In this document: in pieces, positions 15,624 to 23,768 of the stretch
Numbering within the stretch: the first letter of the stretch is position 1
Layout: every line of letters begins with the position of its first letter
Assembly: GCF_003172935.1 (NCBI RefSeq)
Contig: NZ_QGKS01000276.1
Location: forward strand, 1-33,493
Reading direction: 5' to 3'
Source: Micromonospora sicca
GTDB taxonomy: Bacteria; Actinomycetota; Actinomycetes; Mycobacteriales; Micromonosporaceae
Length of the DNA: 33,493 nucleotides
Notes under the pieces: model-generated
Told to the model about the DNA's origin: nothing
The model's input: the letters and a program-made list of their open reading frames with translations, nothing else
The model's database searches: none
Made by a program: the position numbers and the translations under genes

Positions 15624-18131
15624 ATGCATCCTCTCTTCGACATTCCCGCGTCCCCGCCCGCGCCGGAGCCGACCCCGCCGCACCGGCCCGGGTCCTACGA
15701 CGACTCCAGCTCGGCTGGCGGCCATGATTCGGCCTCCGCGCCGCTAGGCGGCGCTCCGGACCGAATGAAGGCCGGTCTGTCGCCGCGCCGCGACCGGGAG
15801 CCGTCGGCCGCCCGGCTGGACCCGCAGGCCCTCCTCGCCGGGCTGAACGGTCCCCAGCGCGACGCCGTCACGCACGCGGGTTCGCCCCTGCTGATCGTGG
15901 CCGGCGCCGGTTCCGGCAAGACCCGGGTGCTGACCAACCGGATCGCGTACCTGCTCGCCGCGCGGGACGTGCACCCGGGCGAGATCATCGCGATCACCTT
16001 CACCAACAAGGCCGCCGGCGAGATGAAGGAGCGGGTGGCCGCCCTGGTCGGGCCGCGGGCCCGGTTGATGTGGGTGTCGACCTTTCACTCCGCCTGCGTC
16101 CGGATCCTGCGGGCCGAGCACGAGCACGCCGGGCTGAAGTCGGCGTTCTCGATCTACGACGCGGACGACTCGCGCCGGCTGATGCAGATGGTGGCCCGGG
16201 AGCTCGACCTCGACCCGAAGCGCTACCCGGCGCGCGGGCTCGCCGCCCAGGTGTCCAACCTCAAGAACGAGCTGGTCGACCCGGAGGCGTTCGCCAGCCG
16301 GGCCAAGGGGCCCAACGAGCGGGCGCTGGCCGAGGCGTACACGCTCTACCAGCGGCGGCTGCGCGAGGCGCACGCGCTGGACTTCGACGACCTGATCATG
16401 ACGACGGTGCACCTGCTCCAGTCGCATCCGCACGTCGCGGAGAGCTACCGACGCCGGTTCCGGCACGTCCTCGTCGACGAGTACCAGGACACCAACCACG
16501 CCCAGTACGTGCTGATCAAGGAGCTGGTCTCCGGCACCGAGGGGATCGAGCCGGCCGAGCTCTGCGTGGTCGGCGACGCCGACCAGTCGATCTACGCGTT
16601 CCGGGGCGCGACCATCCGCAACATCCTCGAGTTCGAGCGGGACTTCACCGACGCCCGGACCCTCCTGCTGGAGCAGAACTACCGCTCCACCCAGACCATC
16701 CTCAACGCCGCCAACGCGGTGATCGACCGGAACACCTCCCGCAAGCCCAAGCGGCTCTGGAGCGACGCCGGGGCCGGCGAGCAGATCGTGGCGTACGTCG
16801 CCGACACCGAGCACGCCGAGGCGGACTGGGTGGCCCGGGAGATCGACCGGCTCGTCGACGACGGCGAGACCCGCCCCGGCGACGTCGCGGTCTTCTACCG
16901 CACCAACGCCCAGTCCCGGGTCTTCGAGGAGGTGTTCATCCGGGTCGGCCTGCCGTACAAGGTCGTCGGCGGGGTGCGCTTCTACGAGCGCAAGGAGGTC
17001 CGCGACGCGCTGGCCTACCTGCGCGCGGTGGTCAACGACGACGACACGGTCAGCCTGCGCCGGATCCTCAACACCCCGCGCCGGGGCATCGGCGACCGGG
17101 CCGAGGCGTGCGTGGAGGCGCTCTCCAGCCGGGACCGGATCTCCTTCGGGGCGGCGCTGCGCCGGGCCAAGGACGCGCCGGGCATCTCCACCCGGGCGGC
17201 CAACGGGATCGCCGACTTCGTCGCGCTGCTCGACGGCGCCCGGCAGCTGGCCGAGACCGGCACCCCGGAGGAGGTGCTGGAGGCGCTGCTGACCCGCTCG
17301 GGTTACCTGACCGAGCTGGAGGAGAGCCTCGACCCGCAGGACGCCGGCCGGGTGGACAACCTCCAGGAGCTGGTCAGCGTCACCCGGGAGTACACCGAGC
17401 GGATCGAGGCGCTGGGCGAGGAGGGGGAACGGGCCACCCTGGCCGGCTTCCTGGAGCAGGTGGCGCTGGTCGCCGACGCCGACCAGATCCCCTCCGACGA
17501 CCCGGACCACCAGGGCGTGGTCACCCTGATGACCCTGCACACCGCGAAGGGCCTGGAGTTCCCGGTGGTCTTCCTGACCGGCCTGGAGGACGGCGTCTTC
17601 CCGCACCTGCGCTCGCTCGGCGACACCCGGGAGCTGGAGGAGGAGCGCCGGCTCGCGTACGTGGGCATCACCCGGGCCCGGCAGCGGCTCTACCTGTCCC
17701 GTTCGGTCACCCGCTCGGCCTGGGGGCAGCCGGCCTACAACCCGCCGTCGCGGTTCCTGGAGGAGTTGCCGCCGGATCTGGTCCGGTGGGAGCGCACCGA
17801 GGGGTCGTACACCTCGTGGGCCGGCGGAGGCGGCGGCGTCGGCGGCCGGGCGGACCGCGCGCCCGGCGGACGGGGCGGCTTCACCGGCGGCACCCCCAAG
17901 GCGGCGCAACTGGCGAAGCGGCTCGGCGTGGACGGCAGCCGGCTGGCCACTGCCAGCGAGCTGCCCCAGGGGCCGAAGGTGGCGGCCGGCGACCGGGTCA
18001 ACCACCAGCGCTACGGCCTGGGGCGGGTGCTCGCCGTGGAGGGGCACGGCCCGGGTGCCCGGGCGCAGATCGACTTCGGCGACCAGACCATGTGGCTGGT
18101 CCTGCGGCACGCCCCGATCGACAAGCTCTGA
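15624..18131 (+). CDS. pcrA: ATP-dependent DNA helicase UvrD/PcrA
   Basis: 835 residues, superfamily 1A 3'-5' helicase acting in nucleotide excision repair and removal of RecA or stalled complexes. Visible motifs: NGPQRDAV (Q motif), Walker A GAGSGKT (94-100), TFTNKAAGEM, Walker B DEYQDT (285-290), GDADQSIYAFRGA, QNYRST, the TLHTAKGLEF motif V and VGITRAR motif VI. A disordered head of about 65 residues precedes the core. The Gly-rich linker near 735-765 is followed by a C-terminal Tudor-like domain (GDRVNHQRYGLGRVL...IDFGD) known to bind RNA polymerase in PcrA. In M. tuberculosis the corresponding gene next to chorismate mutase is uvrD1. Start chosen by the adjacent -10 box. Confidence 0.95.
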   Translation: MHPLFDIPASPPAPEPTPPHRPGSYDDSSSAGGHDSASAPLGGAPDRMKAGLSPRRDREPSAARLDPQALLAGLNGPQRDAVTHAGSPLLIVAGAGSGKTRVLTNRIAYLLAARDVHPGEIIAITFTNKAAGEMKERVAALVGPRARLMWVSTFHSACVRILRAEHEHAGLKSAFSIYDADDSRRLMQMVARELDLDPKRYPARGLAAQVSNLKNELVDPEAFASRAKGPNERALAEAYTLYQRRLREAHALDFDDLIMTTVHLLQSHPHVAESYRRRFRHVLVDEYQDTNHAQYVLIKELVSGTEGIEPAELCVVGDADQSIYAFRGATIRNILEFERDFTDARTLLLEQNYRSTQTILNAANAVIDRNTSRKPKRLWSDAGAGEQIVAYVADTEHAEADWVAREIDRLVDDGETRPGDVAVFYRTNAQSRVFEEVFIRVGLPYKVVGGVRFYERKEVRDALAYLRAVVNDDDTVSLRRILNTPRRGIGDRAEACVEALSSRDRISFGAALRRAKDAPGISTRAANGIADFVALLDGARQLAETGTPEEVLEALLTRSGYLTELEESLDPQDAGRVDNLQELVSVTREYTERIEALGEEGERATLAGFLEQVALVADADQIPSDDPDHQGVVTLMTLHTAKGLEFPVVFLTGLEDGVFPHLRSLGDTRELEEERRLAYVGITRARQRLYLSRSVTRSAWGQPAYNPPSRFLEELPPDLVRWERTEGSYTSWAGGGGGVGGRADRAPGGRGGFTGGTPKAAQLAKRLGVDGSRLATASELPQGPKVAAGDRVNHQRYGLGRVLAVEGHGPGARAQIDFGDQTMWLVLRHAPIDKL

Positions 18132-18137
18132 GCGACC

Positions 18138-18180
18138 ACGAAGGGCCCGGGCCGGCGAACCGCCGGACCGGGTCCCTCGT
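18138..18180. terminator. Bidirectional hairpin between helicase and M23 peptidase
   Basis: Arms of 19 nt (ACGAAGGGCCCGGGCCGGC and GCCGGACCGGGTCCCTCGT) pair with two mismatches and one wobble around GAACC. It sits between convergent stops at 18131 and 18196. Confidence 0.8.
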
Positions 18181-18195
18181 CGTGCTCCGCGACCG

Positions 18196-18969
18196 TCAGC
18201 AGGCCACGTCGATGCCCCGCGCGCGCAGGAACGGCGCCGGGTCGATCTGGTTCCACATCGCGCCCTTGTGCACCTCGAAGTGCAGGTGCGGGCCGGTGGC
18301 GTCGCCGGTGGCGCCCTCGTAGCCGATCACCTCGCCGGCGCTGACCTTCTCGCCCACGCTGACCGCGATGCGGCTCTGGTGGGCGTAGTGGGTCAGGTAG
18401 CCGTTGCCGTGGTCGATGAAGACCGAGTTGCCGTACCCGTCGCCGACGTCGCCGGCCTTGACCACGGTGCCCGCCGCCGCGGCGTGGATCGGGGTGCCCG
18501 CGGGCATCGCGAAGTCGATGCCGGCGTGCAGGGTGCCCCACCGCTGCCCGTAGCAGGAGGTGATCGCGGCGCCCTTCATCGGGATGACCCAGGAGGGCTT
18601 CGGCTTGGCGGTCTTCTTCGGCGTCGGCTTGGCGGTGGCCGCCTTCTTCGTCGGCGTCGGGCTGGCCGTGGAGGGGCTCGGCGACGGGCTGGCCGCGGTC
18701 GCGGACGGGGTGACCGGGGCGGTCGACTCCCGGACGGAGCGGTCGGCGCGGGCGGCGGCCTCGGCGCGGGCCTGGGCGTCGAAGTCGACGGCGGCGGGGG
18801 TCGGTGTGCCGTGGTCGGCGGTGGCGACGGAGACGCCGCCGAGGCCGAGGCCGATCAGCGCCACCGCGCCGACCACGAAGTACGTGCTGCGCCGGCCCGG
18901 CCGCCTGCGCGCCCGGTGCCGGGGAACGTCGTGGGTGTTCTCGTTCTGGACGGAGCTGTCTTCCTGCAC
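18196..18969 (-). CDS. M23 family metallopeptidase, membrane anchored
   Basis: 257 residues. A basic N-terminus is followed by one hydrophobic helix (about 30-50), then an Ala/Arg-rich segment, a Ser/Thr/Pro/Lys-rich spacer (85-125) and a C-terminal peptidase M23 (LytM) domain from 127. Zinc ligands are visible: H148 and D152 in HAGIDF, and HLHF with H230; catalytic His is expected in THYAH near 195. Such enzymes cut peptidoglycan cross-bridges or serve as inactive activators; all ligands are kept here, so activity is likely. It corresponds by position to Rv0950c. The GTG at 18969 is preferred since GAGG lies 6 nt upstream; the frame continues to 19143 with no better site. A CAGTAT -10-like box lies about 35 bases upstream. 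Confidence 0.87.
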   Translation of the reverse strand: MQEDSSVQNENTHDVPRHRARRRPGRRSTYFVVGAVALIGLGLGGVSVATADHGTPTPAAVDFDAQARAEAAARADRSVRESTAPVTPSATAASPSPSPSTASPTPTKKAATAKPTPKKTAKPKPSWVIPMKGAAITSCYGQRWGTLHAGIDFAMPAGTPIHAAAAGTVVKAGDVGDGYGNSVFIDHGNGYLTHYAHQSRIAVSVGEKVSAGEVIGYEGATGDATGPHLHFEVHKGAMWNQIDPAPFLRARGIDVAC

Positions 18970-19139
18970 GGCGGACCTCACAGTCGAGGGGCACTTGACC
19001 TCGAAATACTGGTGTCGGCCCGGTCCGCGCCGGGTAGGGGCTCCGGTGGGACGGCCGGGGCTGCTGACGGCCCACGCCCGGTTTCGCCTCAGCTGGGTGA
19101 TCTGACCCGGAAAACGATCATGCTTAGCTGTGTCTCCGC

Positions 19140-19157
19140 TCACAGTTGTCGCTGTGA
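19140..19157. promoter_or_regulatory. Perfect inverted repeat between the two M23 genes
   Basis: TCACAG, 6 bases, CTGTGA: a perfect 6-bp palindrome with one-turn symmetry, about 170 bp upstream of the first M23 gene. It may be an operator. It has the half-sites of a CRP site in reversed order, so it is not a standard CRP box. Confidence 0.3.
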
Positions 19158-19182
19158 CCCGGCAGACTTCGCGTCAACGAAA

Positions 19183-19208
19183 CCGCCCGGATCCAATGAT
19201 CCGGGCGG
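19183..19208 (-). terminator. Terminator after the second M23 peptidase gene
   Basis: Perfect 11-bp stem (CCGCCCGGATC, loop CAAT, GATCCGGGCGG), 21 bases past the stop on the minus strand and followed by TTTCG in that direction. Confidence 0.85.
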
Positions 19209-19228
19209 CAAGCGGGCGGTACCCAGCG

Positions 19229-19939
19229 TCAGGACGCCGCTACCTCGCTGTAGATTGCCTCGACTTGCAGCTTGATGTCCACTCCGCGGTCCTCGAGCCA
19301 CGGCACCGGGTCCAGCGGCTGCCCGTTGACATGGATCTCCAGGTGCAGGTGCGAGCCGTAGGAGTGCCCCGTGTTGCCGACCAGACCGAGCTGGTCGCCG
19401 GCCTTGACCTGCTGGCCCTCCTGGACGCTCACGGCGGAGGAGTGGCCGTAGATGGCCTCGCTGCCGTCCGGGTGCTGGACGATCACGGCGTAGCCGTACC
19501 CGCCGAACCAACCGGCCTTGGTGACGGTGCCGGAGTGGATCGCGACGTACGGGGTGCCCTCCGGAGCGACCAGGTCGACGCCTGTGTGCAGCTTGCCCCA
19601 GCGCATGCCGTACGGCGAGTTGAAGTCGTAGCCCTGCAGGGGGAGCAGCCAGACGTCCTGCTCGGTCCCGGCCTTGGCGACCCGGCTGTCCCGGGTGGCG
19701 CGGTCGGCGGCGTCGGCGCGGGCCGCCGCGTCCTGGCTGGTGATCGAGGCCTGCTTGAGCTCGTCGAGGACCGACGGGCTGACGCTCTTGGCGTCCGGCA
19801 GGGCGTTCGCGCCGAGGGCGACGATGCCGGCCCCGACGAAGGCGGTGGTGACGACCGCCGCGTAACGGCTCCGCGGGGGGGTGGGTACGCGGCGGCGGCC
19901 GCGATATCTATCGGGCTCAGACGACAGGCGCTGGCGCAC
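19229..19939 (-). CDS. M23 family metallopeptidase, second copy
   Basis: 236 residues. A basic head, one membrane helix or uncleaved signal (about 27-47), a helical Ala/Asp/Arg-rich segment (55-90), then an M23 domain from 97 to the end. Zinc ligands H118 and D122 (HTGVDL) and HLHLE with H199 are present; IYGHSS near 165 carries the expected catalytic His. It is likely a cell-wall endopeptidase acting outside the membrane. The GTG at 19939 is set by GGAGGG five bases upstream. It is transcribed separately from the neighbouring M23 gene, with its own terminator, a good promoter (20053-20081) and a structured leader. The two M23 proteins share layout but are clearly diverged. Confidence 0.88.
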   Translation of the reverse strand: MRQRLSSEPDRYRGRRRVPTPPRSRYAAVVTTAFVGAGIVALGANALPDAKSVSPSVLDELKQASITSQDAAARADAADRATRDSRVAKAGTEQDVWLLPLQGYDFNSPYGMRWGKLHTGVDLVAPEGTPYVAIHSGTVTKAGWFGGYGYAVIVQHPDGSEAIYGHSSAVSVQEGQQVKAGDQLGLVGNTGHSYGSHLHLEIHVNGQPLDPVPWLEDRGVDIKLQVEAIYSEVAAS

Positions 19940-19944
19940 GCACA

Positions 19945-20045
19945 CCCTCCGTTGTCGGGGTTCCGATGCGGTCGACCGGCGCCCGGGAAACTCGGGTGAA
20001 CGTCGGCTGGCCGCGTCGTCACCCGTCCATGGACCTGATGACAAC
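19945..20045 (-). promoter_or_regulatory. Structured 5' leader, candidate cis-regulatory RNA
   Basis: The about 107-nt leader can fold as a closed three-way junction. P1 joins GTTGTC (20045-20040) to GACAAC (19956-19951). P2 is a perfect 7-bp stem, CGGGTGA with TCACCCG (arms 20025-20019 and 19999-19993). P3 joins TTCC to GGAA (arms 19989-19986 and 19964-19961) with inner pairing. The 3' strand of P1 directly abuts the ribosome binding site (GGAGGG, 19950-19945), so P1 formation could control its access. I do not see the conserved bases of the ydaO (c-di-AMP) class that controls wall hydrolases in actinobacteria. Confidence 0.45.
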
Positions 20046-20052
20046 CGTGGTC

Positions 20053-20081
20053 ACGTTAGCCAACTGCCACTCCAGTCACAA
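20053..20081 (-). promoter_or_regulatory. Promoter of the second M23 peptidase gene
   Basis: On the minus strand TTGTGA (20081-20076), a 17-nt spacer and TAACGT (20058-20053). Both boxes and the spacing are close to the sigma-70-like consensus; transcription should start near 20046, right at the first strand of the leader's P1 helix. Confidence 0.7.
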
Positions 20082-20325
20082 GCCGAAGCGCCGAATTGGG
20101 GTTTCGTTCTGTCCCTTTCCGTCCGCTGATGTCATAGCTCGCGCCCCCGGACGGGGGGCCCGTTAACCGTCCGTTCGTCGCGCACAGTGACCGTTCGGCG
20201 GAGGCGTCCGACTTCCGGGCGGTGCGGTCGAAGGCTATGGGTGCAGCCCGGCTTCCCGGCGTCGGGGCGGGCGGGTTACCGTTCGTTCAGGTGATAGCCG
20301 CGGAGCCGGTGAAAGGTGTGCGCTG

Positions 20326-20730
<405 letters not shown>

Positions 20731-20754
20731 CCGCAGCCTGGCTGCCGGCGGCGG

Positions 20755-20784
20755 TGTCGTCGCGTGTCGTCGCGTGTCGTCGCG
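20755..20784 (+). repeat. Three perfect copies of TGTCGTCGCG
   Basis: Three adjacent exact 10-bp copies, 25 bases after the B12-protein stop. Probably replication slippage in noncoding sequence; a regulatory role is not indicated. Confidence 0.85.
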
Positions 20785-20905
20785 GATTGCTCGTCGCAAG
20801 CGTGGGCGCCGCGGAGCGGGTTCGCGCCCGTAGCCGGGGTGTCCAGGAAGGGCGCCTGCAGTCGAGGCCGCGCCGGACGGGCGTGCGATGCGGGCGCCTG
20901 CGGGT

Positions 20906-21061
20906 GCGGCCCCGGCTGATGGACGCCGTTGGGTGACCTCCCGGCCCGGTAGGCGCGCGTGCATGCTGTTGCGTGCGGTCCCGGCCCGGTGGGCGTGCGG
21001 TGGATGCCGTTGCCCGAGGTCCTGGCCTGCGGGTGCGCGTGGGCGCTTGCGGGCGAGGTGA
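20906..21061 (+). repeat. Degenerate tandem repeat, period about 40 bp
   Basis: Units begin CGGCCCGGT and carry a G-rich middle, then ATGC(C/T)GTTG and a (G/A)GGTCC-like end. The two clearest copies are 20942-20981 (40 nt) and 20982-21022 (41 nt); more diverged ones lie on each side (about 20906-20941 and 21023-21061). Confidence 0.6.
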
Positions 21062-21401
21062 CAGCCCGGCTGCTGCGCGGTGGGCGCGGTCGGGCGGGAA
21101 TGACCGGAGCGCGGGCAGGGGGAAGGGCCGGACGCACCCCTCACACGCCCGGCCCCTCTATGCACGATGCCCCGCCGCCACCCCTCGACCGACAGGGCAT
21201 CGGCCGTCTCCCGTCATCGCGCTGATCAGCGCTCCGACATCAGACTCAACGACGCCCCCACGACGGGGTTACGCATCTTCCGCAACATCCCCCGGACGGC
21301 TGAATCGACGCCCGCGGCGGGCGCGGCAGCCCTCTCCACCGGGCCCGCTGCCGGCCTGGCACCCCGCCGATGCCGGCCCGATCCGTGCCTGATCCACTTT
21401 G

Positions 21402-21455
21402 GATTCGCGATCTGGGGCTGCCCGGGTGACGTGGGCAGCCCCCACATCGCGGATC
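21402..21455. repeat. Long interrupted palindrome, possible intergenic repeat element
   Basis: GATTCGCGAT and ATCGCGGATC pair (one wobble), then after a short internal loop GGGGCTGCCC pairs perfectly with GGGCAGCCCC around GGGTGACGT. Weaker symmetry continues outward (GATCCACT on the left, AGTCGATC on the right, about 21391-21466). It resembles the dispersed intergenic palindromes of actinomycete genomes; copy number cannot be judged from one window. No T-run follows and it lies about 140 bases before the next gene. Confidence 0.7.
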
Positions 21456-21594
21456 TGGAGTCGATCATGAGGTGCCGCGAGGCCTTTTGGGGTCCGCGTC
21501 ACTTCTGCCGGGGGCCTGCCCGTCGCGGTGCGGGCCGTACCCTGTGGCTCCCCGTACCGCATTCCGCGGTCGATGATCCCGCCGGGAGCCTGCC

Positions 21595-22407
21595 GTGAAC
21601 CAGCCGCCGCACCCGCAGCCGAACCCCGCCGCCGGGCAGCCGCCGGGTCCACCGGCCGCCGGCTGGCCGCAGCAGGGGCAGCCGGACGGCACGAGCGGGG
21701 GCTGGCCCGCGCCGCCGCCGGCCGGTCCGGGTTGGTCGGGGCCGCCGCCGCAGGGGTATCCGGGTGGGTCGGGCGGCGGTTGGTCGGGGCCGCCGCCGCA
21801 GGGGTATCCGGGCGGGCCGGCGCAGTTGCCGCCGCCCTGGCAGCCGCCGGCGGCGCGACGGGCGAAGCGGATCCCGGAGGACCAGCCGTTCGTCGCCCGG
21901 CCCAGCCTGCGCAAGCGGGGGCTGGCCCTGGGCGGCCTCACCCTGCTGATCGGGCTGGTGATCGCCTGCCCGATTGGGCTGGCGGCGTCGTCGGAGAACG
22001 GCGGCGCGGAGATCCTGCTCGCCGTACCGCTGATCATGTTCTTCTTCGCCCTGGTGGTCGGCCTCCAGCTCTGGCTGGTCTCGTCCGGCGGTCCGGTGCT
22101 CGCGGTCGGCCCGGCCGGACTCTGGATCAAGACCCGGCCGACCAGGGGGCAGGCGATCTGGCTGCCGTGGGAGGCGATCGACCAGATCTACCGGCGGCGC
22201 TGGGGGCTGGAGAAGATGCTCTGCGTGCGGGCGCGCGACCCGCGGGCCGGCGGTGACCTGGGTGCCTTCACCGCGCTCGACGCGGGAATGCAGCAGGCCT
22301 TCTTCGGCACCGGGTTCACCGCCACGGTCAACTTCGCCGACCGGTCGGAGCAGGAGATCATGGCGGTGGTGGTCCGCTACTCGGCCGGCCGCTGCCGGGT
22401 GGCCTGA
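21595..22407 (+). CDS. Proline/glycine-rich two-helix membrane protein of unknown function
   Basis: 270 residues. The first 90 are Pro/Gly/Gln-rich and probably disordered, with a 16-residue repeat (GWSGPPPQGYPGG plus three) present twice; in DNA, 35 nt are identical at a 48-bp period (21730 and 21778). Two membrane helices follow (about 110-130 and 140-162), then a C-terminal cytoplasmic domain of about 100 residues with WLPWEAIDQIYRRRWG, resembling a PH-like fold seen in small bacterial membrane proteins; this is a weak inference. The GTG start has GGGAG 6 nt upstream. It stands just before sucCD but is separated by a promoter. Confidence 0.8.
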   Translation: MNQPPHPQPNPAAGQPPGPPAAGWPQQGQPDGTSGGWPAPPPAGPGWSGPPPQGYPGGSGGGWSGPPPQGYPGGPAQLPPPWQPPAARRAKRIPEDQPFVARPSLRKRGLALGGLTLLIGLVIACPIGLAASSENGGAEILLAVPLIMFFFALVVGLQLWLVSSGGPVLAVGPAGLWIKTRPTRGQAIWLPWEAIDQIYRRRWGLEKMLCVRARDPRAGGDLGAFTALDAGMQQAFFGTGFTATVNFADRSEQEIMAVVVRYSAGRCRVA

Positions 22408-22456
22408 CCGGTCGGGCCGGCGGCTGTGCATTACCGCACACCCCGCACCCGCTCGG

Positions 22457-22484
22457 TTGCCCCCGGTTCCCATCTCGTTAGGCT
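22457..22484 (+). promoter_or_regulatory. Promoter of sucCD
   Basis: TTGCCC (22457-22462), a 16-nt spacer and TAGGCT (22479-22484). Transcription would start near 22491, leaving about 97 nt of leader before the GTG at 22588. Confidence 0.5.
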
Positions 22485-22495
22485 GCGGCAAATGA

Positions 22496-22516
22496 CCTGT
22501 CTCATCTGATGACAGG
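22496..22516. promoter_or_regulatory. Inverted repeat at the sucCD transcription start
   Basis: CCTGTC, 9 bases, GACAGG, just after the predicted start of transcription; the spacer itself carries ATC/GAT symmetry. It could be an operator or an RNA hairpin in the leader. Confidence 0.35.
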
Positions 22517-22587
22517 CGTCAAACTGATTTTCCAACGCTGGTGGCGGCGCGACGGCGCGCCGCGGAGACGGGACGGGACGCGCAATC

Positions 22588-23766
22588 GTGGACCTGTACG
22601 AGTACCAGGGGCGGGACCTGTTCGAGCGGCACGGGTTGCCCGTGCTCGCCGGCGGCGTCGCCACTACCCCGGAGGAGGCCCGCGCGATCGCCGAACGCCT
22701 CGGCGGTCGGGTGGTCGTCAAGGCGCAGGTGAAGGTCGGCGGCCGAGGCAAGGCCGGCGGCGTCAAGCTGGCCGAGGGCGCGGAGGAGACGGTGGCCCGC
22801 GCCACCGACATCCTCGGCATGGACATCAAGGGTCACACGGTCCACAAGGTCATGATCACGGTGACCGCGGACGTGGCCGAGGAGTACTACTTCTCGTACC
22901 TGCTGGACCGGGCGAACCGCACCTTCCTCTGCATCGCCAGCGTCGCCGGCGGCATGGACATCGAGCAGGTCGCCGCGGAGACTCCGGAGAAGGTGGTCAA
23001 GGCCCCGATCGACGCCAACACCGGCGTCGACGAGGCGAAGGCCCGCGAGATCGTGAGCGCCGCCGGCTTCCCGGCCGAGGTCGCCGACCAGGTCGTCGAC
23101 ATCGCGGTCAAGCTGTGGCAGGCGTTCGTCGCCGAGGACGCCACGCTGGTCGAGGTGAACCCGCTGGCGAAGAACGCGGACGGCAAGGTGCTGCTGCTCG
23201 ACGCCAAGGTCACCCTCGACGAGAACGCCGCGTTCCGGCACCCGGACCACGAGGCCCTGGTCGACCAGGCCTCGGTGGACCCGCTGGAGCAGGCCGCCAA
23301 GGAGAAGGACCTCAACTACGTCAAGCTCGACGGCGAGGTCGGCATCATCGGCAACGGCGCGGGTCTGGTCATGTCCACCCTCGACGTGGTCGCGTACGCC
23401 GGTGAGCGGCACGGCGGCGTCAAGCCGGCGAACTTCCTCGACATCGGCGGTGGCGCGAGCGCCGCGGTGATGGCGAACGGCCTCGAGATCGTCCTCTCCG
23501 ACCCGTCGGTGAAGAGCGTCTTCGTGAACGTCTTCGGTGGCATCACCGCCTGCGACGAGGTCGCCAACGGCATCATCCAGGCGCTGGGGCTGCTCGAGCA
23601 GCGGGGCGAGAAGGTCACCAAGCCGCTCGTCGTCCGCCTCGACGGCAACAACGCCGAGGCCGGTCGGGCGATCCTCGACGGCGCGAACAACCCGCTCGTG
23701 CAGCGGGTGGACACCATGGACGGCGCGGCCGAGCGGGCCGCCGAGCTGGCAGCTGCGGGGGTCTGA
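22588..23766 (+). CDS. sucC: Succinyl-CoA synthetase (ADP-forming) beta subunit
   Basis: 392 residues, full length for the family. Forms succinate and ATP from succinyl-CoA in the TCA cycle with the alpha subunit encoded next. The N-terminal ATP-grasp domain is recognisable ([36 protein letters not shown]) and the C-terminal ligase domain shows [23 protein letters not shown] and [15 protein letters not shown]. The GTG at 22588 is preferred because the protein then starts with the invariant MDLYEYQ; the ribosome binding site is weak (GGGACGGGACG). Two bases separate its stop from sucD. Confidence 0.97.
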   Translation: MDLYEYQGRDLFERHGLPVLAGGVATTPEEARAIAERLGGRVVVKAQVKVGGRGKAGGVKLAEGAEETVARATDILGMDIKGHTVHKVMITVTADVAEEYYFSYLLDRANRTFLCIASVAGGMDIEQVAAETPEKVVKAPIDANTGVDEAKAREIVSAAGFPAEVADQVVDIAVKLWQAFVAEDATLVEVNPLAKNADGKVLLLDAKVTLDENAAFRHPDHEALVDQASVDPLEQAAKEKDLNYVKLDGEVGIIGNGAGLVMSTLDVVAYAGERHGGVKPANFLDIGGGASAAVMANGLEIVLSDPSVKSVFVNVFGGITACDEVANGIIQALGLLEQRGEKVTKPLVVRLDGNNAEAGRAILDGANNPLVQRVDTMDGAAERAAELAAAGV

Positions 23767-23768
23767 TC

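Larger units (their letters stand above)
20731..21594. other. 864-base noncoding, repeat-rich stretch
   Basis: No gene is convincing here. Open frames exist on both strands but are alanine/arginine-rich shadows without ribosome binding sites. The region holds a triple 10-mer repeat (20755-20784), a degenerate repeat of about 40 bp (20906-21061), a stem of GATGCCC with GGGCATC around 21168-21203, and a long palindrome (21402-21455). A TACCCT box at about 21538-21543 may be the -10 of the next gene. It interrupts the otherwise conserved gene order, so it may be an old insertion or decayed gene. Confidence 0.55.

Noticed and set aside
15407..15643. 78-residue protein covering the leader peptide frame
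   Set aside because: The upstream part is low-complexity, crosses the helicase promoter and start, and has no ribosome binding site; the 21-codon ORF fits the promoter.
19940..20052. ydaO-type c-di-AMP riboswitch upstream of the M23 gene
   Set aside because: The context fits, but the conserved GGGGACC and GGGTGAATC-like segments are not present; kept only as an unclassified structured leader.
20973..21392. Coding gene in the noncoding stretch after the B12 protein
   Set aside because: Competing frames on both strands are Arg/Pro-rich, lack ribosome binding sites and run through the degenerate repeat.
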